From contig JAFSUV010000059.1 in NCBI GenBank assembly GCA_017450425.1, positions 1 through 7,716 on the forward strand: a DNA stretch of 7,716 bases. The letters are read 5' to 3'. This DNA comes from Kiritimatiellia bacterium (GTDB taxonomy: Bacteria; Verrucomicrobiota; Kiritimatiellia; RFP12; UBA3636). Of this stretch, positions 1 through 5,708 are shown piece after piece. The notes under the pieces are model-generated. The model worked only from the letters and a program-made list of their open reading frames with translations. It was not told the DNA's origin and did not search any database. A program made the position numbers and the translations under genes. Each line of letters opens with the position of its first letter. Positions within the stretch are counted from its first letter, which is position 1.

Positions 1-1
1 G

Positions 2-178
2 GGGTTTCCGCTGGCGGCCGAAGCGCGGCGTGGCAACCGCCGCTCGCCCGATCCGGAAGCGTGGGCGCTGCACGGGCGCGCGTGCCGCGCGACGCTGCGC
101 ATCTACGCCGCTGCGGCGCTGCGCAAGGCGCTTGGCTGCAAAACCGCCCCGGCGGACAGATCTTCGTGGCACCAATGA
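2..178 (+). CDS. 3' end of an unidentified protein gene (partial, runs in from the left edge)
   Basis: Frame 2 is open from the window edge to a TGA at 176-178 and gives a 58-residue C-terminal fragment. The chosen frame has mostly G or C third positions, unlike the two competing open frames, and includes a helix-like stretch, RIYAAAALRKALG. The stop overlaps the ATG of the next gene as ATGA (175-178), the classic geometry of translationally coupled genes, which supports this frame being real. I do not recognise the family: there is no metal, nucleotide or cysteine motif, and too little sequence is present. It is probably co-transcribed with the downstream histidinol-phosphatase gene. Confidence 0.6.
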   Translation, partial: GFPLAAEARRGNRRSPDPEAWALHGRACRATLRIYAAAALRKALGCKTAPADRSSWHQ

Positions 179-987
179 CGACTCCGGCAAAAACGAACTA
201 CCACACGCACACCACGTGGTGCGACGGCGCCGACACCGCGCGCGCCATGGTCGAAGGCGCCCTCGAAAAGGGTTTTGCGGAACTCGGATTTTCGTCGCAT
301 GCCATGTTCCCCGGCGACGAAATCCCGTGGGAGCTCACCGCCGGCAAAATCGGCGGCTACTTCGCCGAAATCCGCGCTCTGGCGCGCGAGTTCGAGGGGC
401 GGCTGCGGATCCTCTGCGGCGTGGAGGCGGAGTTCATCCCCGGCGCGGCGACGCCGGATCGCTCCGCCTACGAGACCTGGAAGCCGGACTACATCATCGG
501 CTCGGTTCACTTCGTCACGGCGCCGGATGGGGCGAGGGTTCCGGTCGATGACACGCCGGAAGGGTTCTTCGACGGGCTGCGCGACCACTTCGGCGGCTCC
601 GCCGAAGCGTTTGCGCGGGAGTATTTCCGGCTTGAGCGGCAAATGGCCGGGGAGTGCGATTTCGACATCGTCGGGCACCCGGACTTGATCCGCAAATACA
701 ACGAAAAAATGCCGTGGTTCGACGAAAACGCGCCATGGTATCTGGAAGAAATCGAAAAAACGGCCGCGGCGCTCGCCGCGAGCGGCAAAATCGTGGAAAT
801 CAACACCGGCGCGATCTCCCGCGGGTGGATGGGCGACGCATACCCGTCGGAGCGCTTCCGCGCCGCGCTGCGCGGATGCGGCGCGCGGTTCGTCCTGTCT
901 TCCGACGCGCATGCCGCCGCTGCGCTCGACTGCGCGTTCGACCGCTTCCAGACCTGCGAAAAATTCGTCAGATTCCGTCCAGTCTGA
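175..987 (+). CDS. hisK: Histidinol-phosphatase, PHP family (HisJ/HisK type)
   Basis: The 270-aa product matches the usual length of class III histidinol-phosphatases, cytoplasmic metal enzymes that convert L-histidinol phosphate to L-histidinol in histidine biosynthesis. The PHP metal-ligand series is visible in order: H10-x-H12 in NYHTHT, H42 in SSHAMFP, E84 in GVEAEF, H112 in GSVHF, H168 in DIVGHPDL, and D244-x-H246 in SSDAH. No signal peptide is present. ATG 175 is chosen because it puts NYHTHT a few residues from the N terminus, as the family requires. An upstream in-frame GTG at 61 would add 38 unrelated residues read out of the preceding gene. No Shine-Dalgarno precedes 175; the ATGA overlap with the upstream gene suggests coupled translation. 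The last 20 bp overlap the convergent esterase gene. A different PHP phosphoesterase activity is the main alternative, since no other his gene is in the window. Confidence 0.85.
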   Translation: MTTPAKTNYHTHTTWCDGADTARAMVEGALEKGFAELGFSSHAMFPGDEIPWELTAGKIGGYFAEIRALAREFEGRLRILCGVEAEFIPGAATPDRSAYETWKPDYIIGSVHFVTAPDGARVPVDDTPEGFFDGLRDHFGGSAEAFAREYFRLERQMAGECDFDIVGHPDLIRKYNEKMPWFDENAPWYLEEIEKTAAALAASGKIVEINTGAISRGWMGDAYPSERFRAALRGCGARFVLSSDAHAAAALDCAFDRFQTCEKFVRFRPV

Positions 988-2095
988 AGACGGCGACCGA
1001 TTTGCGCCACCGGAATTCCAGCGCCCCGTGGCGGGAAACGTCGCCGTCGGCGACGGCGATGACGGCTCTCGCGCCGTCCCGCAGCGTCGGGCCGAGGCAG
1101 ATTCCCTCGTAGTTCGCGTCGCCGGAAAGCGCGCGGAAAAGCACGGTTTTGCGCAGCGCGCCCCCGGGCGGTGCGCCTTCAGTTTCGACGAGCGACAGCG
1201 TCATGCGGCAGAGCGACTGCTTTGCGGAGCCGTCCTCCGCCGCAACGATTTCGTAGCCAAAGGAGCGCTCCAGCGCGAGAAGGCGGCCGCCGGGCAGGGC
1301 GGCGAGGGCGCAAAGCCCCGTGAAAGGCTGCGGCAGCGACGGCATGTACGCGCCGGGCGCTTCTTCGAGCGCAAGCGTGTATTCGCGCGAAGCGCCGGTG
1401 GCGGGATCGATGGCGGCGATTCTGGCGATGCCCGGCGCGTCGCCCTCGACGGCGCTCTCCGAAGCCGTCCAGAGAATGCCGCTCGCGTCGTCGAAACAAA
1501 GCGCTTCAAGGGAGCGGTTGGGGCGGCTCCGGCGCAGCGCCGGCGGGATGAGGCGCCGCTCGTCCGACGGCGCGCCAAGCACCGGCGCGCCGCCTGTGCC
1601 GCCGGGTGAAACCGCGGCGCGGAAGAGCGCCGGGCCCTGCTCGTCGGAGAGCCAAAGCGCGCAAGCGGCGGAATCGAACGCGACGCCCTCCAAATCGACC
1701 GCCCCCGGAACGGTCGAAACGGCGCGAAACGCGGCGCCTGTCGCCGCGCCGATGGCGGCGTCGAAGAAAACATCCGCGAAATGGACCCTCCCGCCGCTGT
1801 CTTCCGCGAAGGCGAAAAGATCCGCCGCAAAGGCGTCCGAGCGCCCGAGCCAGGAAACGCCCGAAAGCCCTTCCGGCGCCGAGTCGGCATCGAGCGCGAA
1901 TTCGCCGATGGGCGAGAGGGTGGCGCGCGCCGGCGTTTCGCCGGGTTTTTCGCGCGCCGGAACGGGCGAGAGCCCGCACCACGGCGAATCTGCGGTTTCG
2001 CCGCCGCATGCCGCGCCGGCCGCCGCGCCGCACGCCGCCAGAGCCACTGCCGCCGCAACGCCGAGGCGCGGCGATCGGACGCCCCGGCCCTTCAT
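968..2095 (-). CDS. Phytase-like esterase family lipoprotein
   Basis: The 375-aa product begins with a lipoprotein signal: a basic N terminus, a hydrophobic Ala/Val stretch at residues 12-21 and the lipobox LAAC ending at C22. It should therefore be exported and lipid-anchored. The rest resembles the 'esterase-like activity of phytase' family, a beta-propeller-like fold. Recurrent family elements are VDLEGVAF (133-140), NRSLEALCFD with ILWTASES (193-214), FTGLCALAALPGGRLLALER (258-277) and NYEGICLGPTLRDG (328-341). The substrate cannot be told from sequence; family members are annotated loosely as phytases or phosphoesterases without uniform biochemistry. The start at 2095 is preferred over an in-frame start at 2434 because it gives a clean signal peptide and overlaps the upstream gene's stop by ATGA (2092-2095). 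No Shine-Dalgarno is seen, so coupled translation is likely. Its 3' end overlaps the histidinol-phosphatase gene. Confidence 0.72.
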   Translation of the reverse strand: MKGRGVRSPRLGVAAAVALAACGAAAGAACGGETADSPWCGLSPVPAREKPGETPARATLSPIGEFALDADSAPEGLSGVSWLGRSDAFAADLFAFAEDSGGRVHFADVFFDAAIGAATGAAFRAVSTVPGAVDLEGVAFDSAACALWLSDEQGPALFRAAVSPGGTGGAPVLGAPSDERRLIPPALRRSRPNRSLEALCFDDASGILWTASESAVEGDAPGIARIAAIDPATGASREYTLALEEAPGAYMPSLPQPFTGLCALAALPGGRLLALERSFGYEIVAAEDGSAKQSLCRMTLSLVETEGAPPGGALRKTVLFRALSGDANYEGICLGPTLRDGARAVIAVADGDVSRHGALEFRWRKSVAVFRLDGI

Positions 2096-2724
2096 ACGGC
2101 GGAAATCGCCCCGCGTGGACAAGTTTCGGCGCAAGCCCCGCACTGGAGGCAATGCTCCTGAACGATGCGGAACGGATCGCCGGGCACTATGCAGCGCTGC
2201 GGACACGACGCCGTGCAAGTGCCGCATCGGGCGCACCTGTCGGAAATCTTGTAGCCCGAAGTCTGCACCTCGCCTTTTCCGAACGGCACGTAAACGCGCA
2301 AAATCGGGTCGGAAACGAGGTCCAGCCATTCGAAGAACCCGTCGCGCACCGCGAACACCAGCGAATCGTCGTACTTTAGGGCCGGGTACAGCTCGCGGTA
2401 TTGCGGACGCTCGTCGAAGATGACGAGCCTCCACCGCACCTGCTCCTCTTCCGGCACCGGCACGGCGCGCCCCGTGAGGCGGATCGAAACCCCGGGACGC
2501 GCCTCCGCCAGAAGCTGGATGCGGTTGTCGCGCATGAGTTGCCGCGCGAACGGCATCCCGCGCGAAGCGAGCAGATAGACGGCGTCAAGCTCGAAATGGA
2601 GCCCCGAGAGGAAACGCACGCGCGGGGCGCCGTCCGTACCGCGCGTGGCGCAAGCCAGAGTCCCGGCGGCCTGCATCCCGCGAAGACACGCCGTGGCGTC
2701 GATGGATTCGCTAGCGTTTCCCAT
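2092..2724 (-). CDS. PNPOx-like flavin split-barrel protein fused to a 2x[4Fe-4S] ferredoxin domain
   Basis: The 210-aa product has two parts. Residues about 8-150 resemble the pyridoxamine-phosphate-oxidase-like FMN-binding split barrel: an opening helix, then TLACATRGTDGAPRVRFLSG, a strand LDAVYLLAS, and SIRLTGRAVPV. Residues 164-202 carry two complete bacterial ferredoxin motifs, C164xxC167xxC170xxxC174-P and C192xxC195xxC198xxxC202-P, for two [4Fe-4S] clusters. Such fusions are known in anaerobes as 'pyridoxamine 5'-phosphate oxidase family / 4Fe-4S binding' proteins and are probably soluble redox proteins moving electrons between the clusters and a flavin or F420-like cofactor. Partner and substrate are unknown, and true PdxH activity is unlikely. 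ATG 2724 is chosen because it retains the helix before the first strand. A start at 2805 would add a low-quality 27 residues reading through the promoter and palindrome. The gene overlaps the downstream lipoprotein gene by ATGA. Confidence 0.82.
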   Translation of the reverse strand: MGNASESIDATACLRGMQAAGTLACATRGTDGAPRVRFLSGLHFELDAVYLLASRGMPFARQLMRDNRIQLLAEARPGVSIRLTGRAVPVPEEEQVRWRLVIFDERPQYRELYPALKYDDSLVFAVRDGFFEWLDLVSDPILRVYVPFGKGEVQTSGYKISDRCARCGTCTASCPQRCIVPGDPFRIVQEHCLQCGACAETCPRGAISAV

Positions 2725-2731
2725 GCCCCGC

Positions 2732-2760
2732 AAAATACCACCCTCGCCGCCTGTGCGCAA
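2732..2760 (-). promoter_or_regulatory. Candidate promoter for the flavin/ferredoxin gene
   Basis: Read on the minus strand, TTGCGC (2760-2755) and TATTTT (2737-2732) are separated by exactly 17 bp. The match to consensus is modest (3/6 and 4/6). A start site 6-7 bp past the -10 would fall at about 2725, directly at the ATG at 2724, so the transcript would be leaderless or nearly so. The -35 lies inside the palindrome at 2753-2768, so a repressor or activator bound there would directly affect transcription. Confidence 0.35.
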
Positions 2761-2768
2761 CTGCGCAC
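2753..2768. repeat. Perfect 7-2-7 inverted repeat (possible operator)
   Basis: GTGCGCA-AC-TGCGCAC is a perfect dyad in the divergent intergenic region, 29 bp upstream of the flavin/ferredoxin start and 78 bp upstream of the tRNA. It overlaps the putative minus-strand -35. Its length and position suit a dimeric transcription-factor site. As RNA it could form only a 7-bp stem with a 2-nt loop and no U-tract, so a terminator role is unlikely. No regulator gene is nearby to assign it to. Confidence 0.5.
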
Positions 2769-2792
2769 GGTCCGGAACGGCAAAAATTTTAC

Positions 2793-2821
2793 TTGACTTA
2801 ACCAAAGGATTTTGCGAACAT
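2793..2821 (+). promoter_or_regulatory. Candidate promoter for tRNA-Tyr (and possibly ftsB)
   Basis: TTGACT (2793-2798, 5/6 to consensus) is followed after 17 bp by GAACAT (2816-2821, 3/6). An A/T-rich run just upstream (2782-2792) could act as an UP element and stands out from the GC-rich surroundings. The predicted start near 2828 lies about 18 nt upstream of the mature tRNA 5' end, a normal 5' leader for RNase P. The weak -10 keeps confidence moderate. Confidence 0.45.
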
Positions 2822-2845
2822 TCCGCCTCGTTCCGTCAAACTCAA

Positions 2846-2930
2846 GGTGGGTTACCCAAGTGGCCAACGGGGGCAGACTGTAAATCTGCTGGCAATGCCT
2901 TCCAACGTTCGAATCGTTGACCCACCACCA
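2846..2930 (+). tRNA. tRNA-Tyr (anticodon GUA), CCA encoded
   Basis: A complete 85-nt class II tRNA. The acceptor arm GGTGGGT (2846-2852) pairs perfectly with ACCCACC (2920-2926), followed by discriminator A2927 and an encoded CCA (2928-2930). The D stem is CCC (2855-2857) with GGG (2869-2871). The anticodon stem GCAGA (2873-2877) pairs with TCTGC (2885-2889) around the loop CTGTAAA, giving anticodon GTA at 2880-2882. A long variable arm (2890-2902) contains a GGC/GCC stem, typical of bacterial tRNA-Tyr. The T stem is CAACG/CGTTG (2903-2907/2915-2919) with loop TTCGAAT. A T5 run (2931-2935) follows immediately. Confidence 0.97.
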
Positions 2931-2943
2931 TTTTTCCGCCGTG

Positions 2944-2960
2944 CGGCGCGAGCCGCGCCG
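2944..2960 (+). other. GC hairpin between tRNA-Tyr and ftsB
   Basis: CGGCGCG (2944-2950) and CGCGCCG (2954-2960) form a perfect 7-bp all-GC stem with a 3-nt AGC loop, ending 19 nt before the ftsB ATG. It lacks a following U-tract, so it is not a canonical terminator. It could slow or protect transcripts after tRNA processing, or partly mask the ftsB start region. Confidence 0.4.
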
Positions 2961-2979
2961 GTGCGCGGTTCGCGAAACA

Positions 2980-3252
2980 ATGTCCCGCTACATCAAGGCC
3001 ATATTGCTCATCGGGCTCGTGGGGAGCGTCGCCGTCGCGGCGTTCGTGTGGCTTTCGCCGGTGTGGCGGGAGCGCGCGGAATTGATCCGTCAGCGGGACG
3101 CCCTGAAGGCCGCAAACGACGGGTTGCAGCGCGAGATAGACGAACTGCGCCGCCGGCAGCGCGATTTCCGCAACGACCCGGAGTATGTCGAGCTCGTGGC
3201 GCGCGAGGAAGGTCTCATCCGGCCGTCCGAAACGGTTTACGACTTCAAGTAG
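2980..3252 (+). CDS. ftsB: FtsB/DivIC-like septum formation protein
   Basis: A 90-aa single-pass membrane protein with the layout of the FtsB/DivIC family: a short cytoplasmic N terminus, a TM helix at about 5-25 (YIKAILLIGLVGSVAVAAF), a charged coiled-coil segment at about 29-63, and the family's C-terminal motif NDPEYVELVAREEGLIRPSE (66-85) followed by TVY. FtsB acts with FtsL and FtsQ at the division septum, promoting peptidoglycan synthesis by FtsWI. ATG 2980 gives the normal length; extending the frame upstream would run into the tRNA 3' end. No Shine-Dalgarno is seen. It starts 49 bp after tRNA-Tyr and may be read from the same promoter. The gene converges on the solute-binding operon. 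FtsL or another small coiled-coil membrane protein is a less likely alternative. Confidence 0.8.
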   Translation: MSRYIKAILLIGLVGSVAVAAFVWLSPVWRERAELIRQRDALKAANDGLQREIDELRRRQRDFRNDPEYVELVAREEGLIRPSETVYDFK

Positions 3253-3275
3253 CGCCGCGAAGGCGCAGCGCGGCG
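3253..3275. terminator. Hairpin between convergent genes (possible bidirectional terminator, no U-tract)
   Basis: CGCCGCG (3253-3259) and CGCGGCG (3269-3275) form a 7-bp all-GC stem around a 9-nt loop. It starts right after the ftsB TAG and ends 7 bp before the convergent stop of the solute-binding gene. The symmetric position in a 30-bp gap suggests a transcription end signal for both sides. Neither strand has a T-run after it, so intrinsic termination would be weak. Confidence 0.4.
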
Positions 3276-3282
3276 AAGGCCG

Positions 3283-5031
3283 CTATCTGGCGTCCGGAAC
3301 CTTCGCCCGCCAGTGTTTTTCCATGCCGTGGGGGAAGGCGTGCAGGAGGTAGTTGTCGAGCCTCGGCCCCGTGAGCACGGCATTGCGGCGGTGGCCGACG
3401 AATATCCACGGGCATTCGGAGCGCACTTCGCGCTGCATTTGCGCCAAGGCTTCCTCCCGCTCCGGCGAAAAGGCCGGCGCTGTTTCGGCGATGTCGAAAA
3501 GCGCGTCGAAACCGGGCGAAGAGTAGTTGCAGCGGTTCGGGCCCGGCGACGCATTGCGGGAAAGGAAGAGCTGGAGGAAATTCGCCGGATCGGGATCGTC
3601 CGCCACCCAGGTGATGAGGAACATCTGCTCCTCGCGCCTGTTGAGGGTGCGGAGGAATTGCGGGAAGGCGCTGTAGGAAAGCGACAGGGAGATTCCGATG
3701 TCGGCGAAAAACGATGCAATGAGCTCGGCGCTTTCGCGCGTCGCACCGTCCGTGCCGCCGAGGTCGAGTCTCAGCGCAAGGCGGCGCCCGGTCTTCGGGT
3801 CGATGCCGCCGGGGTAGCCCGCTTCGGCCAGCAGCGCGCGCGCCCTTTCGATGTCGTGCCCGAACTGCGGCGGCGAATCCAGCCGCCCCGCGATGCCCGG
3901 CGGAAGCGGGCCGGTCGCCTTTTCCATGCGTCCGCGGTTGAGCGACAGCCAGGCGTCTGAATCGAACGCGCAGCTGAGGGCGCGCCGCAGCGCGGCGTTT
4001 GTGCCGCCGAGCACCGGGTCTTCCATGTTGAAGGCGAGGTAGGTCGTCTCCATCGCCGGCGCGGCGGCGAGGCGCACGCCCTGCCGCGCCAGCGCGGGCG
4101 AGAGCGAACCGTCCGGCATGACGACGGAGTCCCAGTCGTCGCGCGAAATGTTTTCCGCGATGTCGAACGCGCCGGAGAGGAAGGACAGCCATCGCGTGGA
4201 AGGGTCGCCCATGGACAGTATTTCCACCGACGCGTACGGCACCGCTCCGGCGGCGCTTCCGGGCAGCGCCGGGGTGGCGTCGCGCTCCGGGTTCCGGCCC
4301 TCCCGGCGCACGAAAAGCATCGAATGGCCGCTTCGCCAGTCCGCGAGGCGGAACGGCCCGGAGCCGGCCTCCGCAGCGCCGAACTTCTCGTTGCCGAGCC
4401 TTTCGACCGCTTCGTGCGGGACGATTGCGGCGTAAGGCAGGGCGAGAGTCCAGAGAAACTCCGAAGAGGGCTTCACGAGGCGTATCAGCACCGTTTTGTC
4501 GTCGAGCGCCCTGATGCCGGAGATTTCGCGCGAATAGTCGGTCGGCGCGCGCGTGTCGCGGGACGCTTCCCTGAAGGCCGCGACGCCCTCGACCTTGCCG
4601 TCGAGGAGCCAGAAGCCCGGACTCGCCAGTTTGGCGTCGGCAAGGCGCTTGAGCGAGTACACGATGTCGTGCGCCGTCGCCTTGCGGCGCTTGTCCGGCG
4701 TGGCGAAACAGTCCGCCGGGCCGAACCAGACGTCGTCGCGCAGGCGCAGCGTGATTTCGATGCCGTCCGGCGAAATTTCCGGCTCCATGCAGGCGTACGG
4801 GGCGAGGCGGTAGGGCCTCGCCGCGTAATCGAACTGCAGCGGCGTTTCGTAGCACAGCGCCACCGCGCGGCCGGCGGCGAGGCTCGACGCCTGGGCGGGG
4901 TCGAGGGACGGCACCGTGGTGTCGGCGCGCCTCAGGCACGGCTCCGGCGGACTGCCCGGCGGGCGCGCGCAACCTGACGCCAAGGCGACAGCCAAGCCCG
5001 CAGCAACCAGAGGCCGGAGGCTGTCGATCAT
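3283..5031 (-). CDS. Family 5 extracellular solute-binding lipoprotein (oligopeptide/DppA-OppA type)
   Basis: The 582-aa product begins with a lipoprotein signal (hydrophobic residues 6-20, lipobox-like ASGC with C21), so it should be an exported, lipid-anchored binding protein. Family 5 hallmarks run throughout: PSLDPAQASS near the mature N terminus (41-50), EISPDGIEITLRLRDDVWF (85-103), TAHDIVYSLKRL (119-130), GSGPFRLADW (223-232), YLAFNMEDP followed by RRALSCAFD (331-357), and WVADDPDPANFLQLFLS (475-491). Family members deliver peptides, nickel or other solutes to an ABC permease; the ligand cannot be inferred and no permease or ATPase gene is in the window. ATG 5031 is chosen over the adjacent TTG at 5034 because AAAGGAG (5045-5039) lies 7 nt upstream of it. 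The gene follows the unknown 215-aa gene after a 23-bp gap and appears to be last in the tpiA-secG operon. Confidence 0.88.
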   Translation of the reverse strand: MIDSLRPLVAAGLAVALASGCARPPGSPPEPCLRRADTTVPSLDPAQASSLAAGRAVALCYETPLQFDYAARPYRLAPYACMEPEISPDGIEITLRLRDDVWFGPADCFATPDKRRKATAHDIVYSLKRLADAKLASPGFWLLDGKVEGVAAFREASRDTRAPTDYSREISGIRALDDKTVLIRLVKPSSEFLWTLALPYAAIVPHEAVERLGNEKFGAAEAGSGPFRLADWRSGHSMLFVRREGRNPERDATPALPGSAAGAVPYASVEILSMGDPSTRWLSFLSGAFDIAENISRDDWDSVVMPDGSLSPALARQGVRLAAAPAMETTYLAFNMEDPVLGGTNAALRRALSCAFDSDAWLSLNRGRMEKATGPLPPGIAGRLDSPPQFGHDIERARALLAEAGYPGGIDPKTGRRLALRLDLGGTDGATRESAELIASFFADIGISLSLSYSAFPQFLRTLNRREEQMFLITWVADDPDPANFLQLFLSRNASPGPNRCNYSSPGFDALFDIAETAPAFSPEREEALAQMQREVRSECPWIFVGHRRNAVLTGPRLDNYLLHAFPHGMEKHWRAKVPDAR

Positions 5032-5038
5032 CAATGCG

Positions 5039-5045
5039 CTCCTTT
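5039..5045 (-). promoter_or_regulatory. Strong Shine-Dalgarno for the solute-binding protein gene
   Basis: On the minus strand AAAGGAG ends 7 nt before ATG 5031, an ideal match and spacing. It decides between the tandem TTG (5034) and ATG (5031) starts. It is the only clear Shine-Dalgarno I find upstream of any gene start in the window. Confidence 0.75.
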
Positions 5046-5054
5046 CCGCGAAGT

Positions 5055-5702
5055 CTATCCGATGGCGTCGAACGCGACCACGGCCCGCGCGACCGTATCG
5101 CCCTTCCGCACTGCGATTTTGCGCCGCCGCACGCTTGGCCCCTTGTTGGGCGAAGCGGCCGAGGTCTGTACGGAAATGTCGCGCACGGCGGTAAATTCGA
5201 GCGTCCGCTCGCCGCCGCGCGAGAGAAGCGCTTCGTCGAAAATCAGCGAGGCTTTCCCCAGCGGCGCCGGGTCGGTCGCGCTTCCGGCAAGGGTCGCCAG
5301 GGCGTCGAACGGCGCCGTGGCCATCTTGCCGAGACCCGCAGTCGGCGCCGCTTCCTGCGCCACGTCGCCCACTACGCCGAGACCCGCCTTCACGATGGCG
5401 GCGACGACGCGCGACACCACGTCCGGCGCGGCGGGCACGGAGAGCGTAAACGACACGGCCGAAGGCAGTTGCACGCTCTCTTTGAAGAGGACGGCGTCTA
5501 TCCAGTCGTTTTCGCCGTATTCGCGCACCGCGCCTTTGATCTCCAGCGTCCTTGCGCTGCTGCGCAGCTGGTACGTGTAGCGCGGCCAGTGGACTTCCGA
5601 TACGAGGACGTGCCGTGAACTGGACGAGAGCGCCTCGCCGCCTTTCGAGAGAAACTCGAAGCGAACGAGGCGCGCTACGACGATGCGTGTCTTTTCGGCC
5701 AT
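5055..5702 (-). CDS. Hypothetical protein in the tpiA-secG operon
   Basis: The 215-aa product is not recognised. It has no signal peptide. Residues 1-90 look like alternating strands (for example TRIVVARLVRFEFLS and SAVSFTLSVP). They include an aromatic/basic segment HWPRYTYQLRS (38-48) and an acidic GENDWIDAVLF (63-73). Residues 93-145 form an Ala/Gly/Val-rich hydrophobic segment that may be helical. Residues 150-215 return to a strand-like pattern, with VRRRKIAVRK (191-200) near the end. GC-rich codon use and GC3 match its neighbours, so it seems a genuine gene. The start lies only 6 bp after the secG stop with no Shine-Dalgarno, implying coupled translation. The solute-binding gene begins 23 bp after its stop. 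Co-transcription with an export component and a surface lipoprotein hints at an envelope-related role, but nothing in the sequence proves it. Confidence 0.7.
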   Translation of the reverse strand: MAEKTRIVVARLVRFEFLSKGGEALSSSSRHVLVSEVHWPRYTYQLRSSARTLEIKGAVREYGENDWIDAVLFKESVQLPSAVSFTLSVPAAPDVVSRVVAAIVKAGLGVVGDVAQEAAPTAGLGKMATAPFDALATLAGSATDPAPLGKASLIFDEALLSRGGERTLEFTAVRDISVQTSAASPNKGPSVRRRKIAVRKGDTVARAVVAFDAIG

Positions 5703-5708
5703 CGATAG

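Noticed and set aside
61..174. N-terminal extension of the histidinol-phosphatase from a GTG at 61
   Set aside because: The added residues are unlike the family, whose H-x-H motif lies near the N terminus, and the region is better explained as the 3' end of the preceding gene in another frame.
103..912. Long minus-strand ORF opposite the histidinol-phosphatase gene
   Set aside because: It is an Arg/Ala-rich shadow of a GC-rich gene with no recognisable domain; the + strand frame carries the complete PHP metal-ligand set.
1320..2423. Long + strand ORFs (1320-2423 and 1606-2379) opposite the minus-strand pair
   Set aside because: Low-complexity Arg/Pro/Ser translations typical of antisense frames in GC-rich DNA; no domain or start signal.
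2096..2434. Extended N terminus of the esterase lipoprotein starting at 2434
   Set aside because: It would overlap the flavin/ferredoxin gene, including both cluster motifs, and would bury the clean lipoprotein signal that begins at 2095.
2725..2805. Extended N terminus of the flavin/ferredoxin protein starting at 2805
   Set aside because: The extension reads through the palindrome and promoter-like A/T-rich DNA and adds no family-like sequence.
2847..3374. + strand ORF starting inside the tRNA and spanning ftsB
   Set aside because: It runs through tRNA-Tyr and out of frame across the FtsB-like gene and gives an Arg-rich nonsense translation.
3245..4972. 575-aa minus-strand ORF in a second frame across the solute-binding gene
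   Set aside because: An Arg/Ala-rich alternate frame of the same DNA; the 3283-5031 frame shows all family 5 motifs, a signal peptide and a Shine-Dalgarno.
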